Origin: Bordetella flabilis
GTDB lineage: Bacteria; Pseudomonadota; Gammaproteobacteria; Burkholderiales; Burkholderiaceae_B
Assembly: GCF_001676725.1 (NCBI RefSeq)
Contig: NZ_CP016172.1
Location: 5,580,001-5,644,000, forward strand
Length of the DNA stretch: 64,000 nt
Direction: 5' to 3'
The notes under the pieces were generated by a model, which worked only from the letters and a program-made list of their open reading frames with translations, made no database searches and was not told the DNA's origin. This document shows, piece by piece, positions 1-9,596 of this stretch; positions within the stretch are counted from its first letter, which is position 1; every line of letters begins with the position of its first letter. The translations under genes were made by a program, and so were the position numbers.

Positions 1-532
1 GGCCACCATGCGGCGATTTCTTAGTGTGCAAGCTCAATATGTAATCGTAGCTAGCATAAACATCTCTGAAGCCAACCAACTTCGCGGCGATGTCCCGCCC
101 CCGATTTTCAAATACGCGAATGTCTACACTCCCCTTGGTATAGACAGCGAACACCGTCCTGACCACGTCGCGAGCTAATGGTGAAACCGTTGAAATGTAG
201 ACATCCAGTTGGCCCGGCACATTCTGCAGATAGCTTAGTATCTCAGAGGCCAAGTCGACATAATAGATATGGATGATCGCGGCGGCCTTAATTCCGGCTG
301 GCCGCTCCACTGGATAGTTGAACGGTATGCACAACGCAAAATCACGCCTAACATGCGGGCGATTGGTTTTACGCGTCACGCTGCGCCGGCAGTACAACGC
401 TAAGCGCCGCGTGATCCCTCCCATGCCCTCTCTACGATAGATACTCAGTAACTTTCCGGCGGCCGTCATAAGACCGCGACCTTGCGCGGCGGACGATACC
501 GCTCGCTTCACTCCTCGAATATAGTGGATCAT
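1..532 (-). CDS. RgpF-like rhamnan-synthesis glycosyltransferase, 3' part cut off
   Basis: The frame is open from ATG at 532 to the left edge, about 177 codons, so only the N-terminal part is present. After about 65 basic residues the translation shows an RgpF/rhamnan-synthesis-F pattern: IHIYYVDLASEIL, then LDVYISTV, then RVFENRGRDIAAKLVGF and YDYILSLHTKKS. Members of this family assemble rhamnose-rich polysaccharides, often as modules of large multidomain enzymes. The start lies 4 bp after the stop of the upstream glycosyltransferase, so it is co-transcribed with the rhamnose operon. Codon use is unusual for the window, with several TTA, ATA and AGA codons, as expected of exchanged O-antigen genes. 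The family call is firm; the linkage made is unknown. Confidence 0.8.
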   Translation of the reverse strand, partial: MIHYIRGVKRAVSSAAQGRGLMTAAGKLLSIYRREGMGGITRRLALYCRRSVTRKTNRPHVRRDFALCIPFNYPVERPAGIKAAAIIHIYYVDLASEILSYLQNVPGQLDVYISTVSPLARDVVRTVFAVYTKGSVDIRVFENRGRDIAAKLVGFRDVYASYDYILSLHTKKSPHGG

Positions 533-536
533 TGGT

Positions 537-1766
537 TCACCGTTTCCGAGTAAGGGCGCGCAGATAGCTACTCATGCGGCGGCCCTCTAATTCCCAATCA
601 GTCGCCTCGGCGGCGGCTCGCCCGCCTACCGAGAGCCGCTTCGCCTCCCCGGCGTCCGTCAGGACAGTACAAATGGCGTTGGCCAAATCATCTACATTGG
701 GCCGGGCCAGCTTAGCATTCGAGTCGTTTAGAAGCCATTCGGTTTGCGGTGCGCGGTTGCTCACCACCGGTATGCCGCAGGCCATCAATTCAAGGGGCAA
801 TAGCGAGACATTAGAGAACGACAGTACCAAAGCCGCATCGCACTGGCCATAGACGTGCGGCAAATCTTGAACATCCATCACACCCTTGTTTTCATGAGGA
901 AATGGAATCTCGTATGCGGCCAGATCGCTGCCAGCGAAAACCACGATGGTTTGGGGAAGGCGGCGCACGACCTCGGCGAGCACCGCCACGCCGAGGGCAA
1001 AGCCACGCCGAGGCGTGGCAGGCCTCGCATAGAAAAATATCCGCTTAGGCCCGGCCACTTTGTCGGCACTCGACGAAGTCGGACGATATAGCCTCCGGTC
1101 GCAGGAGAATCCGACGGGATGTGTCTCCATGGCGAAGTCATGCCGCAGTTTGTCCGCCAACCAGTATCCCGCTGTGATACCGATGAAGCCGAAGCGATAT
1201 GTATCTTCCGCTAAGCTCGCCACGTCGCCGGCTGCATAGAACCAAGGCTCGTAATCCTGCACGAAATAGCATTTGTATAACGTCCGATGGAACGCCCGAA
1301 GGTAGTACGCGGTCTGCCACCCCGTCGCGATAGAGATCGCAGCGGCCGGAGCCTCGTCGGGGCTCATGTAGACCGCCGCACGCAGCGGCATGAACCATGC
1401 TTGAATCTCGGCCCGTACATCGTCGGCCGTCATATAGGGTGCCCGGTCCGCGATTACGATTCGACAATCGTATCCTTCCTGCTCCAGCATGTGGATGAAG
1501 CGAAAGATGTTCAAGTGGCCGCCCGAACCCCGGCCAACGAGCGGGATGAACCAGTTCACGCTTTCCGGCGCGACCTCGCCCGGCCTTGGCGGCGTCCCGA
1601 CATGACGTTGTTGTAAGAAGCTAAGACCCTCTAACGGTCTCCGCCGTGTCAGCCCTTCGGAACGTCGCACCGCCAAAAGCGAACGACGCACTAACGCGAT
1701 CACGCCGTGCTCGCGCCCGTAACGTGCTGCCGCCCGAATCCGCCACATGACCTTATATACGCCCAC
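537..1766 (-). CDS. WsaF-like GT4 glycosyltransferase (probable rhamnosyltransferase)
   Basis: A protein of 409 residues when read from GTG at 1766; an ATG at 1748 is the alternative start. The GTG start overlaps the upstream gene by 14 bp. The N-terminal half carries the acceptor-domain motif SGGHLNIFRFIHML and then YFVQDYEPWFYAAG, both typical of WsaF-type rhamnosyltransferases. The C-terminal half has the GT-B nucleotide-sugar fold with LLPLELMACGIPVVSN, a GT4-type E-x7-E-like region. It probably adds L-rhamnose from dTDP-L-rhamnose to a polysaccharide chain at the cytoplasmic membrane. That fits its place between another glycosyltransferase and the RgpF-like gene, downstream of rfbBDAC. 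Acceptor and linkage cannot be read from the sequence. Confidence 0.82.
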   Translation of the reverse strand: MGVYKVMWRIRAAARYGREHGVIALVRRSLLAVRRSEGLTRRRPLEGLSFLQQRHVGTPPRPGEVAPESVNWFIPLVGRGSGGHLNIFRFIHMLEQEGYDCRIVIADRAPYMTADDVRAEIQAWFMPLRAAVYMSPDEAPAAAISIATGWQTAYYLRAFHRTLYKCYFVQDYEPWFYAAGDVASLAEDTYRFGFIGITAGYWLADKLRHDFAMETHPVGFSCDRRLYRPTSSSADKVAGPKRIFFYARPATPRRGFALGVAVLAEVVRRLPQTIVVFAGSDLAAYEIPFPHENKGVMDVQDLPHVYGQCDAALVLSFSNVSLLPLELMACGIPVVSNRAPQTEWLLNDSNAKLARPNVDDLANAICTVLTDAGEAKRLSVGGRAAAEATDWELEGRRMSSYLRALTRKR

Positions 1767-2766
1767 GGTCCGCAGCTCCAGACATGCGATTATCCAAGCC
1801 GAGCAGCAGCCGCCGATCTAAGGACAACCAGTTACGCACAGAACGAGGCAACAATTTTCCGCGTCCGCCAAGGTAATATCCGCAGGCGCGCATCAAGTTG
1901 TCTAACGGCATTTTTCTCACAGCAACGGCGTTGGAGCGGCAGAGGTTCTGTCGGCGCGCATAGGCGAAGTCAGCCAGCGTACGATGAGCGTAGAAGTAAA
2001 ACGCGTGCCCAGCCGAGCGAAGCAACTGATCGCCGAATAACTCATGCACGGCATAAGCTTCGTCAAAACTGCGGCGCAAGCGCTCGCGGAAACCATAGTC
2101 ATGGGAGTGATAGACACATGCATTGTGCGCATAGGCAATCTTCCATCCCCCTTCGATTACCTGCTGCGCCCACAACTGGTCCTCTGCAAATTCCACGTCC
2201 GGATAAGGTATGCGTTCCCACGCCGCACGGCGCACTAAGGCGTTGTTGTCTGAAAAGAAGCGGAGTCGACGGCGGCACGCAACGCTCCGTGCATAGACGG
2301 CATGATCTTGCAACTGGTGTACGGGATCATGCTCGAACTGCTCGAAATGCGAGATCAAATCACGGACGGTGAACGGATTAGCGTCTGGATTAGCCAAATG
2401 GCGCCCGAACACGCCGGCAACACTCGCATCCATCTCGGCGATTGCGACCAGCGTGGCCAGCCAGTCGTCTCGTGCCGGTCGGGCATCATGCGTCAAAAAC
2501 GCCGCGTAGGTACCGTCGCATAAACTGATGCCAAGATTGCGAGTCCTACCATGCCCAAACTCGTGAGGCGCAATCCGGTGCAAGCGTACGCGGTGGTCTC
2601 CTAACTGCTGTACATGTTCGATCGTACCGTCGGTGGAGCCGGAATCAACGACTAACACCTCGTATGGAAATCCGGTCTTCTGTTCGCAGACCGACGCAAG
2701 AACCGATACAAAGCCACTACCCGGGTTCTTGGTTGGAATGATAACTGAGACCGTGTGCGCTCCCAT
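1753..2766 (-). CDS. GT2 family glycosyltransferase (rhamnosyltransferase-like)
   Basis: About 337 residues from ATG at 2766; a GTG directly before it at 2769 is also in frame. It opens with the GT-A core VSVIIPTKNPGSGF, followed by VLVVDSGSTDGT (nucleotide binding) and FLTHDARPARDDWL, the DxD-like region of this subfamily. A later FAEDQLWAQQVIEGG segment is the usual ED motif region of bacterial GT2 rhamnosyltransferases. It probably transfers one sugar of the O-unit. It lies 64 bp downstream of rfbC, and its end overlaps the start of the next glycosyltransferase by 14 bp, so translation is probably coupled. The donor is inferred to be dTDP-L-rhamnose from context only. Confidence 0.82.
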   Translation of the reverse strand: MGAHTVSVIIPTKNPGSGFVSVLASVCEQKTGFPYEVLVVDSGSTDGTIEHVQQLGDHRVRLHRIAPHEFGHGRTRNLGISLCDGTYAAFLTHDARPARDDWLATLVAIAEMDASVAGVFGRHLANPDANPFTVRDLISHFEQFEHDPVHQLQDHAVYARSVACRRRLRFFSDNNALVRRAAWERIPYPDVEFAEDQLWAQQVIEGGWKIAYAHNACVYHSHDYGFRERLRRSFDEAYAVHELFGDQLLRSAGHAFYFYAHRTLADFAYARRQNLCRSNAVAVRKMPLDNLMRACGYYLGGRGKLLPRSVRNWLSLDRRLLLGLDNRMSGAADRGRI

Positions 2767-2830
2767 CACCTAACTTTTCTCTGCGAACGAGTAACGAGCC
2801 GCGCATAGGCGGCACTCTGGACTACACGGG

Positions 2831-3376
2831 TCATGCGAACAGCTCCGCATCGCACAAGCGCACGCCCCTCTTGTCCTTCTCGGAAAGAACGGGCGTAATG
2901 CCGCGTGGCCACTCGATGGCGAGCGTGGGGTCGTCCCAAGCGATGCAGCGCTCCGCCTCAGGCGCGTAGTAATCGCTGGTCTTGTACAGGAATTCCGCAC
3001 TCTCGGTCAGGACCAGGAATGCGTGGCCGAAACCCTCGGGCACCCAGAGCATCCGTTTGTTTTCAGCGCTGAGTACTTCACCGACATACTGACCGTAGGT
3101 CGCCGAGGATTTGCGCAAGTCCACGGCGACGTCATAGACCGCACCGGAAACGACGCGCACCAGCTTGCCCTGCGGTTGATGAATCTGGTAGTGAATCCCA
3201 CGCAACACGCCACGTATCGAACGGGAATGGTTGTCTTGAACGAAATCCACGTCGCGACCGACTGCATCTGCGAATTGGCGGCGGTTGAAACTTTCGAAGA
3301 AAAACCCCCGATTGTCACCGAAGACCTTGGGTTCTATGACGATTACTTCCGGAACTGCGGTGGGAATTGCTTTCAC
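2831..3376 (-). CDS. rfbC: dTDP-4-dehydrorhamnose 3,5-epimerase
   Basis: A protein of 181 residues, the usual RmlC length. It catalyses the double epimerisation of dTDP-4-keto-6-deoxy-D-glucose to dTDP-4-keto-L-rhamnose in the cytoplasm. The cupin fold signature is clear: [12 protein letters not shown] near the N-terminus, FVQDNHSRS, then RGIHYQ with catalytic His62, and [20 protein letters not shown]. The GTG start at 3376 overlaps the rfbA stop as GTGA, so the two genes are translationally coupled. It completes the four-gene dTDP-L-rhamnose set in this operon. Confidence 0.97.
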   Translation of the reverse strand: MKAIPTAVPEVIVIEPKVFGDNRGFFFESFNRRQFADAVGRDVDFVQDNHSRSIRGVLRGIHYQIHQPQGKLVRVVSGAVYDVAVDLRKSSATYGQYVGEVLSAENKRMLWVPEGFGHAFLVLTESAEFLYKTSDYYAPEAERCIAWDDPTLAIEWPRGITPVLSEKDKRGVRLCDAELFA

Positions 3377-4263
3377 GATCGAACCTCATCTTTAAGCATG
3401 CGAAGCAAGTATTGCCCGTACCCGTTCTTCGACAGAGGAGCCGCCAGTCTTTGCACCTGCTCAGCGTCAATGAACCCCTTGCGGTAGGCTATTTCCTCGG
3501 GACACGCCACCTTCAGTCCTTGGCGGTGCTCGATGGTTTCGATGAAATTACTGGCCTCGATCAGGCTTTCGTGCGTGCCGGTGTCAAGCCAGGCATAGCC
3601 GCGACCCATGATCTCGACGGACAACTCCCCGCGCTCCAGGTAAATGCGATTCGCATCGGTGATTTCCAGTTCCCCGCGCGGCGAAGGGCGCAGACTGGCG
3701 GCGATATCGACGATCTGTTCGTCGTAGAAATACAAGCCGGTCACGGCATAGCTGGACTTCGGCTGCTTCGGCTTTTCTTCCAGGGACGTGGCGCGGCCCT
3801 GCGAGTCGAAGGCAACCACGCCGTAACGTTCGGGGTCGTGGACGTGATATGCGAAAACCGTCGCACCCGACGTTTTTCCCATTGCCCGCTCGAGCTGCAC
3901 GTGAAGATCATGCCCGTAGAAGATATTGTCGCCCAGCACCAGCGTGGACGGTGAACCGTTCAGAAAGTCCTTGCCGATAATGAAGGCCTGCGCCAGCCCG
4001 TCCGGACTGGGCTGGACCGCATACTGCAGGTTGATTCCCCATTCACTGCCGTCGCCGAGCAGTTGCTCGAACCGCGGCGTGTCCTGTGGCGTGGATATGA
4101 TCAGGATATCCCGTATCCCGGCCAGCATCAGCGTCGCCAGCGGATAGTAGATCATCGGCTTGTCGTAGATTGGCAGCAATTGCTTGGATACGGCCTTGGT
4201 CACCGGGTATAGCCGGGTACCCGAGCCCCCTGCCAGGATGATGCCTTTTCGTTGACGTTGCAT
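3373..4263 (-). CDS. rfbA: glucose-1-phosphate thymidylyltransferase
   Basis: From ATG at 4263 the protein has 296 residues, the normal RmlA size; an upstream in-frame extension would add 19 residues with no family similarity. It makes dTDP-glucose from dTTP and glucose-1-phosphate, the first step of dTDP-rhamnose synthesis. The N-terminal nucleotidyltransferase signature [16 protein letters not shown] is intact, followed by [24 protein letters not shown] and [11 protein letters not shown]. It overlaps rfbC by 4 bp and starts 8 bp after the rfbD stop, so it lies in the middle of the rfbBDAC block. Confidence 0.97.
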   Translation of the reverse strand: MQRQRKGIILAGGSGTRLYPVTKAVSKQLLPIYDKPMIYYPLATLMLAGIRDILIISTPQDTPRFEQLLGDGSEWGINLQYAVQPSPDGLAQAFIIGKDFLNGSPSTLVLGDNIFYGHDLHVQLERAMGKTSGATVFAYHVHDPERYGVVAFDSQGRATSLEEKPKQPKSSYAVTGLYFYDEQIVDIAASLRPSPRGELEITDANRIYLERGELSVEIMGRGYAWLDTGTHESLIEASNFIETIEHRQGLKVACPEEIAYRKGFIDAEQVQRLAAPLSKNGYGQYLLRMLKDEVRS

Positions 4264-4271
4264 GGTTGAAG

Positions 4272-5171
4272 TCACTTTTCCAGAATTTCGGTAAGCATGC
4301 GAGCGACGCCGTCCTGCCAAGGAGGGAGGAACAAGCCGAAGGACTGCTCCAGCAGCGATGTGTCGAGCCGGGAGTTCAATGGGCGCTGAGCCGCGATCTT
4401 ATACGCGGAGGACGGAATGGGCGTGATCTGATCCGGCCTCACTTTGAGTTCCACGCCGGCATCCGCCGCCCACTGCAGGACGAATGTGGCGTAGGCATGC
4501 CAGGACGTTTCGCCACGGGCTACCAGATGATAGATGCCGCTCAGGCCCTTCGCCTGGCGTGCGTGCGCGATGGCATGGGCCGTCACGTCCGCGATCAGGT
4601 CGGCTCCGGTCGGCGCGCCGACCTGGTCCTGGATCACCGACAAGCTGTCGCGCTCGCGTCCCAGGCGCAGCATTGTCTTGGCGAAGTTGCCTCCGCGCGC
4701 TCCATATACCCAGCTCGTACGAAAGATCAGGTGCGCGCACCCGGATCGCAGGATGGCTTGCTCGCCCTCCAGCTTCGTCCGGCCGTAGACGCTCAAGGGG
4801 TGCGGCACATCGCCTTCCCGCCAAGGTCGCGTACCGCTGCCATCGAAGACATAGTCGGTCGAATAATGGACCAGCAGTGCGTTGGCCTCCGCCGCCGCAC
4901 CGGCCAATACGCGCGGTCCTGCGACGTTGATGGCGTGGGCCGCATCCGGCTCGCTTTCTGCCTTGTCGACGGCGGTATAGGCGGCCGCATTGACAATGAC
5001 ATCGGGCCCCACATGCTTCACCGTTGCCGAGATGCCGGCGGCATCCGCCAGATCACCACATAGGCCGTTGTCACCCTCCCTGCCGATGGCGATGACCTCG
5101 CCCAGCGGGACCAATGCGCGTTGCAATTCCCAACCGACCTGGCCGTTCTTGCCGAGTAGGAGTATTTTCAC
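4272..5171 (-). CDS. rfbD: dTDP-4-dehydrorhamnose reductase
   Basis: A protein of 299 residues from GTG at 5171; the GTGA overlap with the rfbB stop and the family length fix this start. RmlD reduces dTDP-4-keto-L-rhamnose to dTDP-L-rhamnose with NAD(P)H. The Rossmann motif [15 protein letters not shown], the segment [13 protein letters not shown], the STDYVFDG loop and the catalytic YGRTKLEGE (YxxxK) are all present. Genes on both sides overlap or nearly touch, consistent with a single polycistronic message for the rhamnose pathway. Confidence 0.97.
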   Translation of the reverse strand: MKILLLGKNGQVGWELQRALVPLGEVIAIGREGDNGLCGDLADAAGISATVKHVGPDVIVNAAAYTAVDKAESEPDAAHAINVAGPRVLAGAAAEANALLVHYSTDYVFDGSGTRPWREGDVPHPLSVYGRTKLEGEQAILRSGCAHLIFRTSWVYGARGGNFAKTMLRLGRERDSLSVIQDQVGAPTGADLIADVTAHAIAHARQAKGLSGIYHLVARGETSWHAYATFVLQWAADAGVELKVRPDQITPIPSSAYKIAAQRPLNSRLDTSLLEQSFGLFLPPWQDGVARMLTEILEK

Positions 5172-6238
5172 TGGTCCCGGCTCGCGTAGTTCTTGTCCAG
5201 CCACTGTTGATAGGCGCCGCTTTGTACGTTGGACGTCCAATCCGTATTGTCCAGGTACCAGGCGACGGTCTTGCGGATACCGGACTCGAAGGTTTCCGCG
5301 GGCTTCCAACCGAGGTCGCGCTCGATCTTGCGGGCATCGATGGCGTAGCGACGGTCATGGCCGGGCCGGTCGCGCACGAACGTGATCTGTTCGGCATAGG
5401 GCCGACCGTCGGCACGCGGCTTCAATTCGTCCAGGATGGCGCAGATCGTCTTGACCACTTCGAGGTTCGGCTTTTCGTTCCAGCCGCCCACGTTATAGGT
5501 TTCTCCGAGCTTGCCCGCGGCGAGCACGGTACGGATGGCCGAACAGTGATCCTTCACGTACAGCCAGTCGCGTATCTGCTGGCCGTCGCCATATATGGGC
5601 AGAGGCTTGCCGTGGACCGCGTTCAAGATAACCAGCGGAATCAGCTTTTCCGGAAAATGGTACGGCCCGTAATTGTTGCTGCAGTTGGTGGTCAGCACGG
5701 GCAGTCCGTACGTATGGTGCCACGCGCGCACTAGGTGATCCGACGCCGCCTTGCTGGCCGAGTAAGGGCTGTTCGGCTCGTAGGGATTCGTTTCGCTGAA
5801 AGGCGGATCGTCGGCCGCCAGCGTCCCGTAGACTTCGTCCGTCGAGACGTGCAGGAAACGAAACGCCGACTTCTCCGCTTCCGGCATGTCGGCCCAGTAT
5901 CCCCGTACGCTTTCCAGCAGATTGAACGTGCCCACTACATTCGTCTGAATGAATTCGCCGGGCCCTTCTATCGAACGGTCGACGTGGGACTCCGCGGCGA
6001 AATTGACCACGGCGCGCACTTTGTGTTCGCGCAGAAGTCGCGAAATGACGACCCTATCGCCAATATCGGCTTTGACGAAGGTATACCCCGGCCGTTCCGC
6101 CACCGAAGCGAGCGTCTCGAGATTTCCGGCATATGTCAGTTTGTCGACGTTAACCAACGGCTCGTCGGTCTGCGCAAACCAATCCAGCACATAATTCCCG
6201 CCAATGAAACCGGCGCCGCCCGTTACCAAGATCGTCAT
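5168..6238 (-). CDS. rfbB: dTDP-glucose 4,6-dehydratase
   Basis: A protein of 356 residues starting [13 protein letters not shown], with the NAD-binding Gly7-Gly10-Gly13 pattern. The extended-SDR active site is complete: STDEVYG with Thr133-Asp134-Glu135, and YSASK with Tyr159 and Lys163. It converts dTDP-glucose to dTDP-4-keto-6-deoxyglucose, the second step of the rhamnose pathway. The gene order rfbB-rfbD-rfbA-rfbC is seen in many O-antigen loci. Only 2 bp separate it from the upstream glycosyltransferase gene, and its stop overlaps rfbD. Confidence 0.97.
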   Translation of the reverse strand: MTILVTGGAGFIGGNYVLDWFAQTDEPLVNVDKLTYAGNLETLASVAERPGYTFVKADIGDRVVISRLLREHKVRAVVNFAAESHVDRSIEGPGEFIQTNVVGTFNLLESVRGYWADMPEAEKSAFRFLHVSTDEVYGTLAADDPPFSETNPYEPNSPYSASKAASDHLVRAWHHTYGLPVLTTNCSNNYGPYHFPEKLIPLVILNAVHGKPLPIYGDGQQIRDWLYVKDHCSAIRTVLAAGKLGETYNVGGWNEKPNLEVVKTICAILDELKPRADGRPYAEQITFVRDRPGHDRRYAIDARKIERDLGWKPAETFESGIRKTVAWYLDNTDWTSNVQSGAYQQWLDKNYASRDQ

Positions 6239-6240
6239 AG

Positions 6241-7239
6241 CTATAGTTTCTTAAAAAAAGCGGCCACAATTAGACCGAGATTGCCGCCCAGCGTTTGTCG
6301 ATATACGCCAGACCGCTTCAATCCGACAAGGCGGCGAACGATACCACCGTGTCGCGATGCGTCAAATTCCAGGAATATCTGCCGCTGCTCCACCGGCAGT
6401 TCGGCAAGGATGCGCCTTAATCCGGCCACATTGGCGTCAATCCACCGCCGCAGTTGTCCGCGCATGAGCAGATGAAGGCGCGTCAGTCTGGCGCCCAGCC
6501 CCTGGTTGGAACCGATCAGGTTGCCGCCATGCTGACGATACAACAGCGAGGGCCGAGGATCATAGATGATGCGCCCCCCGGCGGCACTGATCGCCAGATA
6601 AGTCCACCAGTCATGAGCGACCACCTCCAGATTGGGTCCGGCGGCAAGCAACAGGCGCCGGGCGGAGGCGTTGAACACCATGGTATTGCCGCCTCCCACA
6701 TTTTGCACAAGCGCGTTCCGAAAGTCTGGCTTTTGTGTAAAGAGAGGTGAAAGCCCCAGCGGCGCGCCCCCTTCGTCGACCAGCGTGGTGCGCGTGCAAT
6801 ACAACGCGGGGCCATCCGACCCGGCTATCCGCAGCGCGTCGATAGCACGCTCTAGTTTGCGCGGCTCCCACACATCATCTTGGTCGGCATAGGAAAAATA
6901 GTCCGCCGAAATCTCCGGGCGGCAGACCAAAGACAGAAAATTCGGCGCGAAGCCGCGCGATGGTCCGCGCAGAACTCCCAGGCGATCCGGGCCCCACGTG
7001 CGGCGATATTCGGACAGGATATCCAGCGTGCCGTCATTGGAACCATCGTCGGACACCCAGACTTTCCAGTCTCCATGCGACTGCGCCTGGATGGAATCGA
7101 GTTGTTCGCGAATGAATCGGGCGCCGTTGTACGAACACAGCAGGATAGCGACGTGAGTCGATGCCCTGGCCGGGTGATCTCCGGAGGCAGGATGGACGGA
7201 ATCGGCCTGAACGGGCATATCAAGAACGCTCGTGCTCAA
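6241..7239 (-). CDS. GT2 family glycosyltransferase (O-antigen type)
   Basis: A GT2 protein with core motifs [50 protein letters not shown] (DxD region) and [13 protein letters not shown]. This set is typical of O-antigen alpha-L-rhamnosyl or related transferases such as RfbF/RfbN relatives. The start is uncertain. TTG at 7239 overlaps the wecA-like stop as TTGA and has AGAGGCGG upstream, so it is preferred. GTG at 7272 or ATG at 7218 are possible; the catalytic domain begins well after all three. It probably adds the second sugar onto the lipid-linked primer made by the neighbour. Confidence 0.8.
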   Translation of the reverse strand: MSTSVLDMPVQADSVHPASGDHPARASTHVAILLCSYNGARFIREQLDSIQAQSHGDWKVWVSDDGSNDGTLDILSEYRRTWGPDRLGVLRGPSRGFAPNFLSLVCRPEISADYFSYADQDDVWEPRKLERAIDALRIAGSDGPALYCTRTTLVDEGGAPLGLSPLFTQKPDFRNALVQNVGGGNTMVFNASARRLLLAAGPNLEVVAHDWWTYLAISAAGGRIIYDPRPSLLYRQHGGNLIGSNQGLGARLTRLHLLMRGQLRRWIDANVAGLRRILAELPVEQRQIFLEFDASRHGGIVRRLVGLKRSGVYRQTLGGNLGLIVAAFFKKL

Positions 7240-8342
7240 TCGCCATCCGCCTCTTTCTTGACCATCAGCCACCTCGGCGAGGCGAATCGCACCAGCGTGC
7301 GATACAAGGCCAGGTAAACGATGGAGAACAGCGCGACAAACCCCATCAGTACATATTCATACTGCCAGAACAGCACAGCCGGTATCACCGCCAGCGACGA
7401 CAGCACCCACAAATACGGCGACGTCATCGCGTTGCGCTGTGTTTTATGCCTGGCCAGGCTGGACCCAATCGCCCACCGCACCAGCCGTTTATAGACCAGC
7501 ATATGCAAATGCACCCCGTCCGGCATCCCCGGCGACCGACCGCGCAGCCAACGCTTCCGATAAATCGAAAACAGGGTCTCGAAAACCGGATAAATACAGA
7601 GCAGCAAGGGGAACCAGGCGGAGACATTCGGGTGACGGAACAACATCAGCACCGAAAGCTCGCCGATCATGAAACCAATGAAATAAGCGCCGCCATCCCC
7701 CAGGAAGATCAGCCCGCGAGGGTAGTTCCAGATCAAAAATCCGCCTATTGCCCCCATCATGCCCACCGCCGCGACCAGCAGCAGGCGGTCGCCAAGGTAA
7801 TAGGAAACGTAAGCCATCCCCGCCAGGATCATCACCGAAACGACTGCCGCCAGCCCGTTATACCCGTCAATGATATTAATGGCGTTGGCTGCGCCGCCGA
7901 CGGCGATCATGGTACAGACCAGCGATATCACCCAGAACTGCAACAGCCAGTCCACGCCGACGATGTCCAGGCGTACGACCGCCGCGCCCAGCAGGTAATA
8001 ACCCAGGGCCCCCGCCAGCATGGCCAGCAGCAGGCGCACGCTGGCGCGCACGCGCTTGGAGAGATCCTCCGCCAGGCCTCCCAGGAAGGCCGGCGTGCTG
8101 GCCAGCAGCAGCAGCAGCAGGGACTTCAGCAGCCCGGGCTCGCGCCACGCCGCCGCGCCGCACACGAACAGCATCCCAACGACCAGCGCGATGCCGCCGA
8201 CGCGCGGCACGGGACGTACGTGGTATTTCTGCACACCCGTCATATCCGTGTCGGACGTATAACGCGCGTGCAAATGCCCATATCGAAGCGTCAATAGCGT
8301 AAATATGGTCGACGCGATAAAGGCGATGGACACGTAAAGCAT
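7236..8342 (-). CDS. WecA/MraY-family undecaprenyl-phosphate sugar-1-phosphate transferase
   Basis: A very hydrophobic protein of 368 residues with about ten predicted membrane spans. Family motifs are YHVRPVPRVGGIAL near the N-terminus, NIIDGYNGLAAV, FLGDGGAYFIGF (Asp-rich catalytic loop) and the HLHML segment that corresponds to the HIHH region of WecA. It transfers a HexNAc-1-phosphate (GlcNAc or a relative) to undecaprenyl phosphate and so starts O-unit synthesis on the inner membrane. It is the first gene of the minus-strand polysaccharide operon in this window. The exact sugar is not evident. A (CTG)6 run encodes part of a poly-Leu membrane span. Confidence 0.88.
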   Translation of the reverse strand: MLYVSIAFIASTIFTLLTLRYGHLHARYTSDTDMTGVQKYHVRPVPRVGGIALVVGMLFVCGAAAWREPGLLKSLLLLLLASTPAFLGGLAEDLSKRVRASVRLLLAMLAGALGYYLLGAAVVRLDIVGVDWLLQFWVISLVCTMIAVGGAANAINIIDGYNGLAAVVSVMILAGMAYVSYYLGDRLLLVAAVGMMGAIGGFLIWNYPRGLIFLGDGGAYFIGFMIGELSVLMLFRHPNVSAWFPLLLCIYPVFETLFSIYRKRWLRGRSPGMPDGVHLHMLVYKRLVRWAIGSSLARHKTQRNAMTSPYLWVLSSLAVIPAVLFWQYEYVLMGFVALFSIVYLALYRTLVRFASPRWLMVKKEADGD

Positions 8343-8918
8343 ATAGGTTGGACCTACCCTGGGACTCTTCTTTTCCGGTTTATCGAGGGTCGGCTACGCA
8401 TAACTCAGGCGATGCGGCGGGACGGATCCGGCGCGCAGCTCATCGCTACCCCACTTGATGGCATGGCGATTTTAGCGCTTTTCCTACAGTCCTTTCCCGC
8501 AACGTAACTTACCGTATGTCACTGATATAAAACAAATTCCTGAGCCCGGATATAAGCGTCATGGTGGATGAGCCAGCACGGCGGCCATGGAAATCGTCCG
8601 ACTTCAGAAGGATGCCGGTTCGGCTGAGGCGTAGATCCAGCGGCAAGCCCCGCCACGGCAGTCCGCCTCGGGAGGATTCCACCCGCCCTGGCCTGCTACA
8701 CGGCGCCACGCTACAGTGCCGCGCCATCCTGGGCGGCCGCTTACCGGGCCATCACCCGGCGAGCGCGCAAATGTCCCAGGTCTGCGCCCCGCGGCCGTCA
8801 ACCATTTGTCAGTTGCAAACCGGTACCTACCCGTCGATTTCCCCCAGTAGCCATTCGTTGTAATCAGGTCCACAATGGCTTCAAAAGGTCCTATCTGAAG
8901 GCCATCAAGGAGACAGCC
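8343..8918. other. Divergent intergenic region (576 bp)
   Basis: This non-coding stretch separates the minus-strand polysaccharide operon from the plus-strand coxG-like gene, so promoters for both should lie here. The part at 8343-8560 is visibly less GC-rich than the rest. I see no convincing sigma70 pair, terminator hairpin or conserved small gene. Open frames here are antisense shadows without family similarity. Confidence 0.5.
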
Positions 8919-9488
8919 ATGCGCTTTTCGGATGCTCAGTGGATACCTTCGACCCAGCATCAGACCTGGGACGCCTTGACCGACTGCGCTGTGCTGCGCA
9001 AATGCATCCCCGGCTGTGTCGACGTGGAATGCCGGTCCCCGACGGAGTACGCCTTCACCGTGCGCGCCAAGGTGGCGGGACTGGCGGCCGACTACCAGGG
9101 GGAAGTCCTCCTCTCGGACGTGAACCCGCCGCACGGCTGTACCCTGGTCTTCGAAGGCAAGGGGAACGCCGCCGGACTGGCGATCGGGACGGCACAGGTG
9201 AACCTGATGCCCAAGGATGACGGAACGCGGCTCTCCTACACGCTGGCGGCGATGGCCGGCGGCAAGCTGGGGGAGATCGGCGATGCGGCGCTGCTGAAGG
9301 CGGGGCAGAAGATCGTGGAGAAATTCTTCGCGTCCTTCATCGATCACATGGCGACGCAACCCCGCCTGGCTCCCCCGCCTCCCCCGGCGGCGCCGGAGCC
9401 CCATGGGCTGCGCAATTCGCCCTGGTCCTGGGCCGTGGTCATGGTGCTGGTATTGGTTTTCGTGGGCTACCACGCCTTCTTCACCTGA
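8919..9488 (+). CDS. CoxG/SRPBCC family protein with C-terminal membrane anchor
   Basis: A protein of 189 residues, with AAGGAGA 7 bp before the ATG. Residues 1-140 match the CoxG (CO dehydrogenase subunit G) branch of the SRPBCC/START fold: the opening IPSTQHQTWDALTD, then LRKCIPGC, and GEIGDAALLKAGQKIVEKFF near the domain end. A Pro-rich linker of about 20 residues leads to one membrane span (WAVVMVLVLVFVGYHAFF), so the domain would be tail-anchored and face the cytoplasm. CoxG proteins recruit molybdenum hydroxylases to the membrane. No molybdenum hydroxylase subunits are next to it, so its partner is unknown. Confidence 0.85.
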   Translation: MRFSDAQWIPSTQHQTWDALTDCAVLRKCIPGCVDVECRSPTEYAFTVRAKVAGLAADYQGEVLLSDVNPPHGCTLVFEGKGNAAGLAIGTAQVNLMPKDDGTRLSYTLAAMAGGKLGEIGDAALLKAGQKIVEKFFASFIDHMATQPRLAPPPPPAAPEPHGLRNSPWSWAVVMVLVLVFVGYHAFFT

Positions 9489-9559
9489 CCCGAAAATCGC
9501 GTCGCGCTTGTTACCCGCCGGCGCAAGAACCGGAGTGCCGCGCGGCCTCGCCGCCGGTG

Positions 9560-9583
9560 TATGCTGCATCCCTTCGCAGCATA
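9560..9583 (+). promoter_or_regulatory. Perfect 8-bp inverted repeat upstream of the EamA gene
   Basis: TATGCTGC and GCAGCATA are separated by an 8-nt loop and end 13 nt before the ATG at 9597. A hairpin in the leader that holds the initiation region, or an operator for a repressor, would both fit. There is no T-run, so it is unlikely to be an intrinsic terminator. Confidence 0.45.
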
Positions 9584-9596
9584 GGCTTGCTTGTCC

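Noticed and set aside
8103..8120. Six CAG/CTG triplets in the wecA-like gene
   Set aside because: A triplet repeat keeps the frame and only changes the number of Leu residues in a membrane span, so it is not an on/off phase switch.
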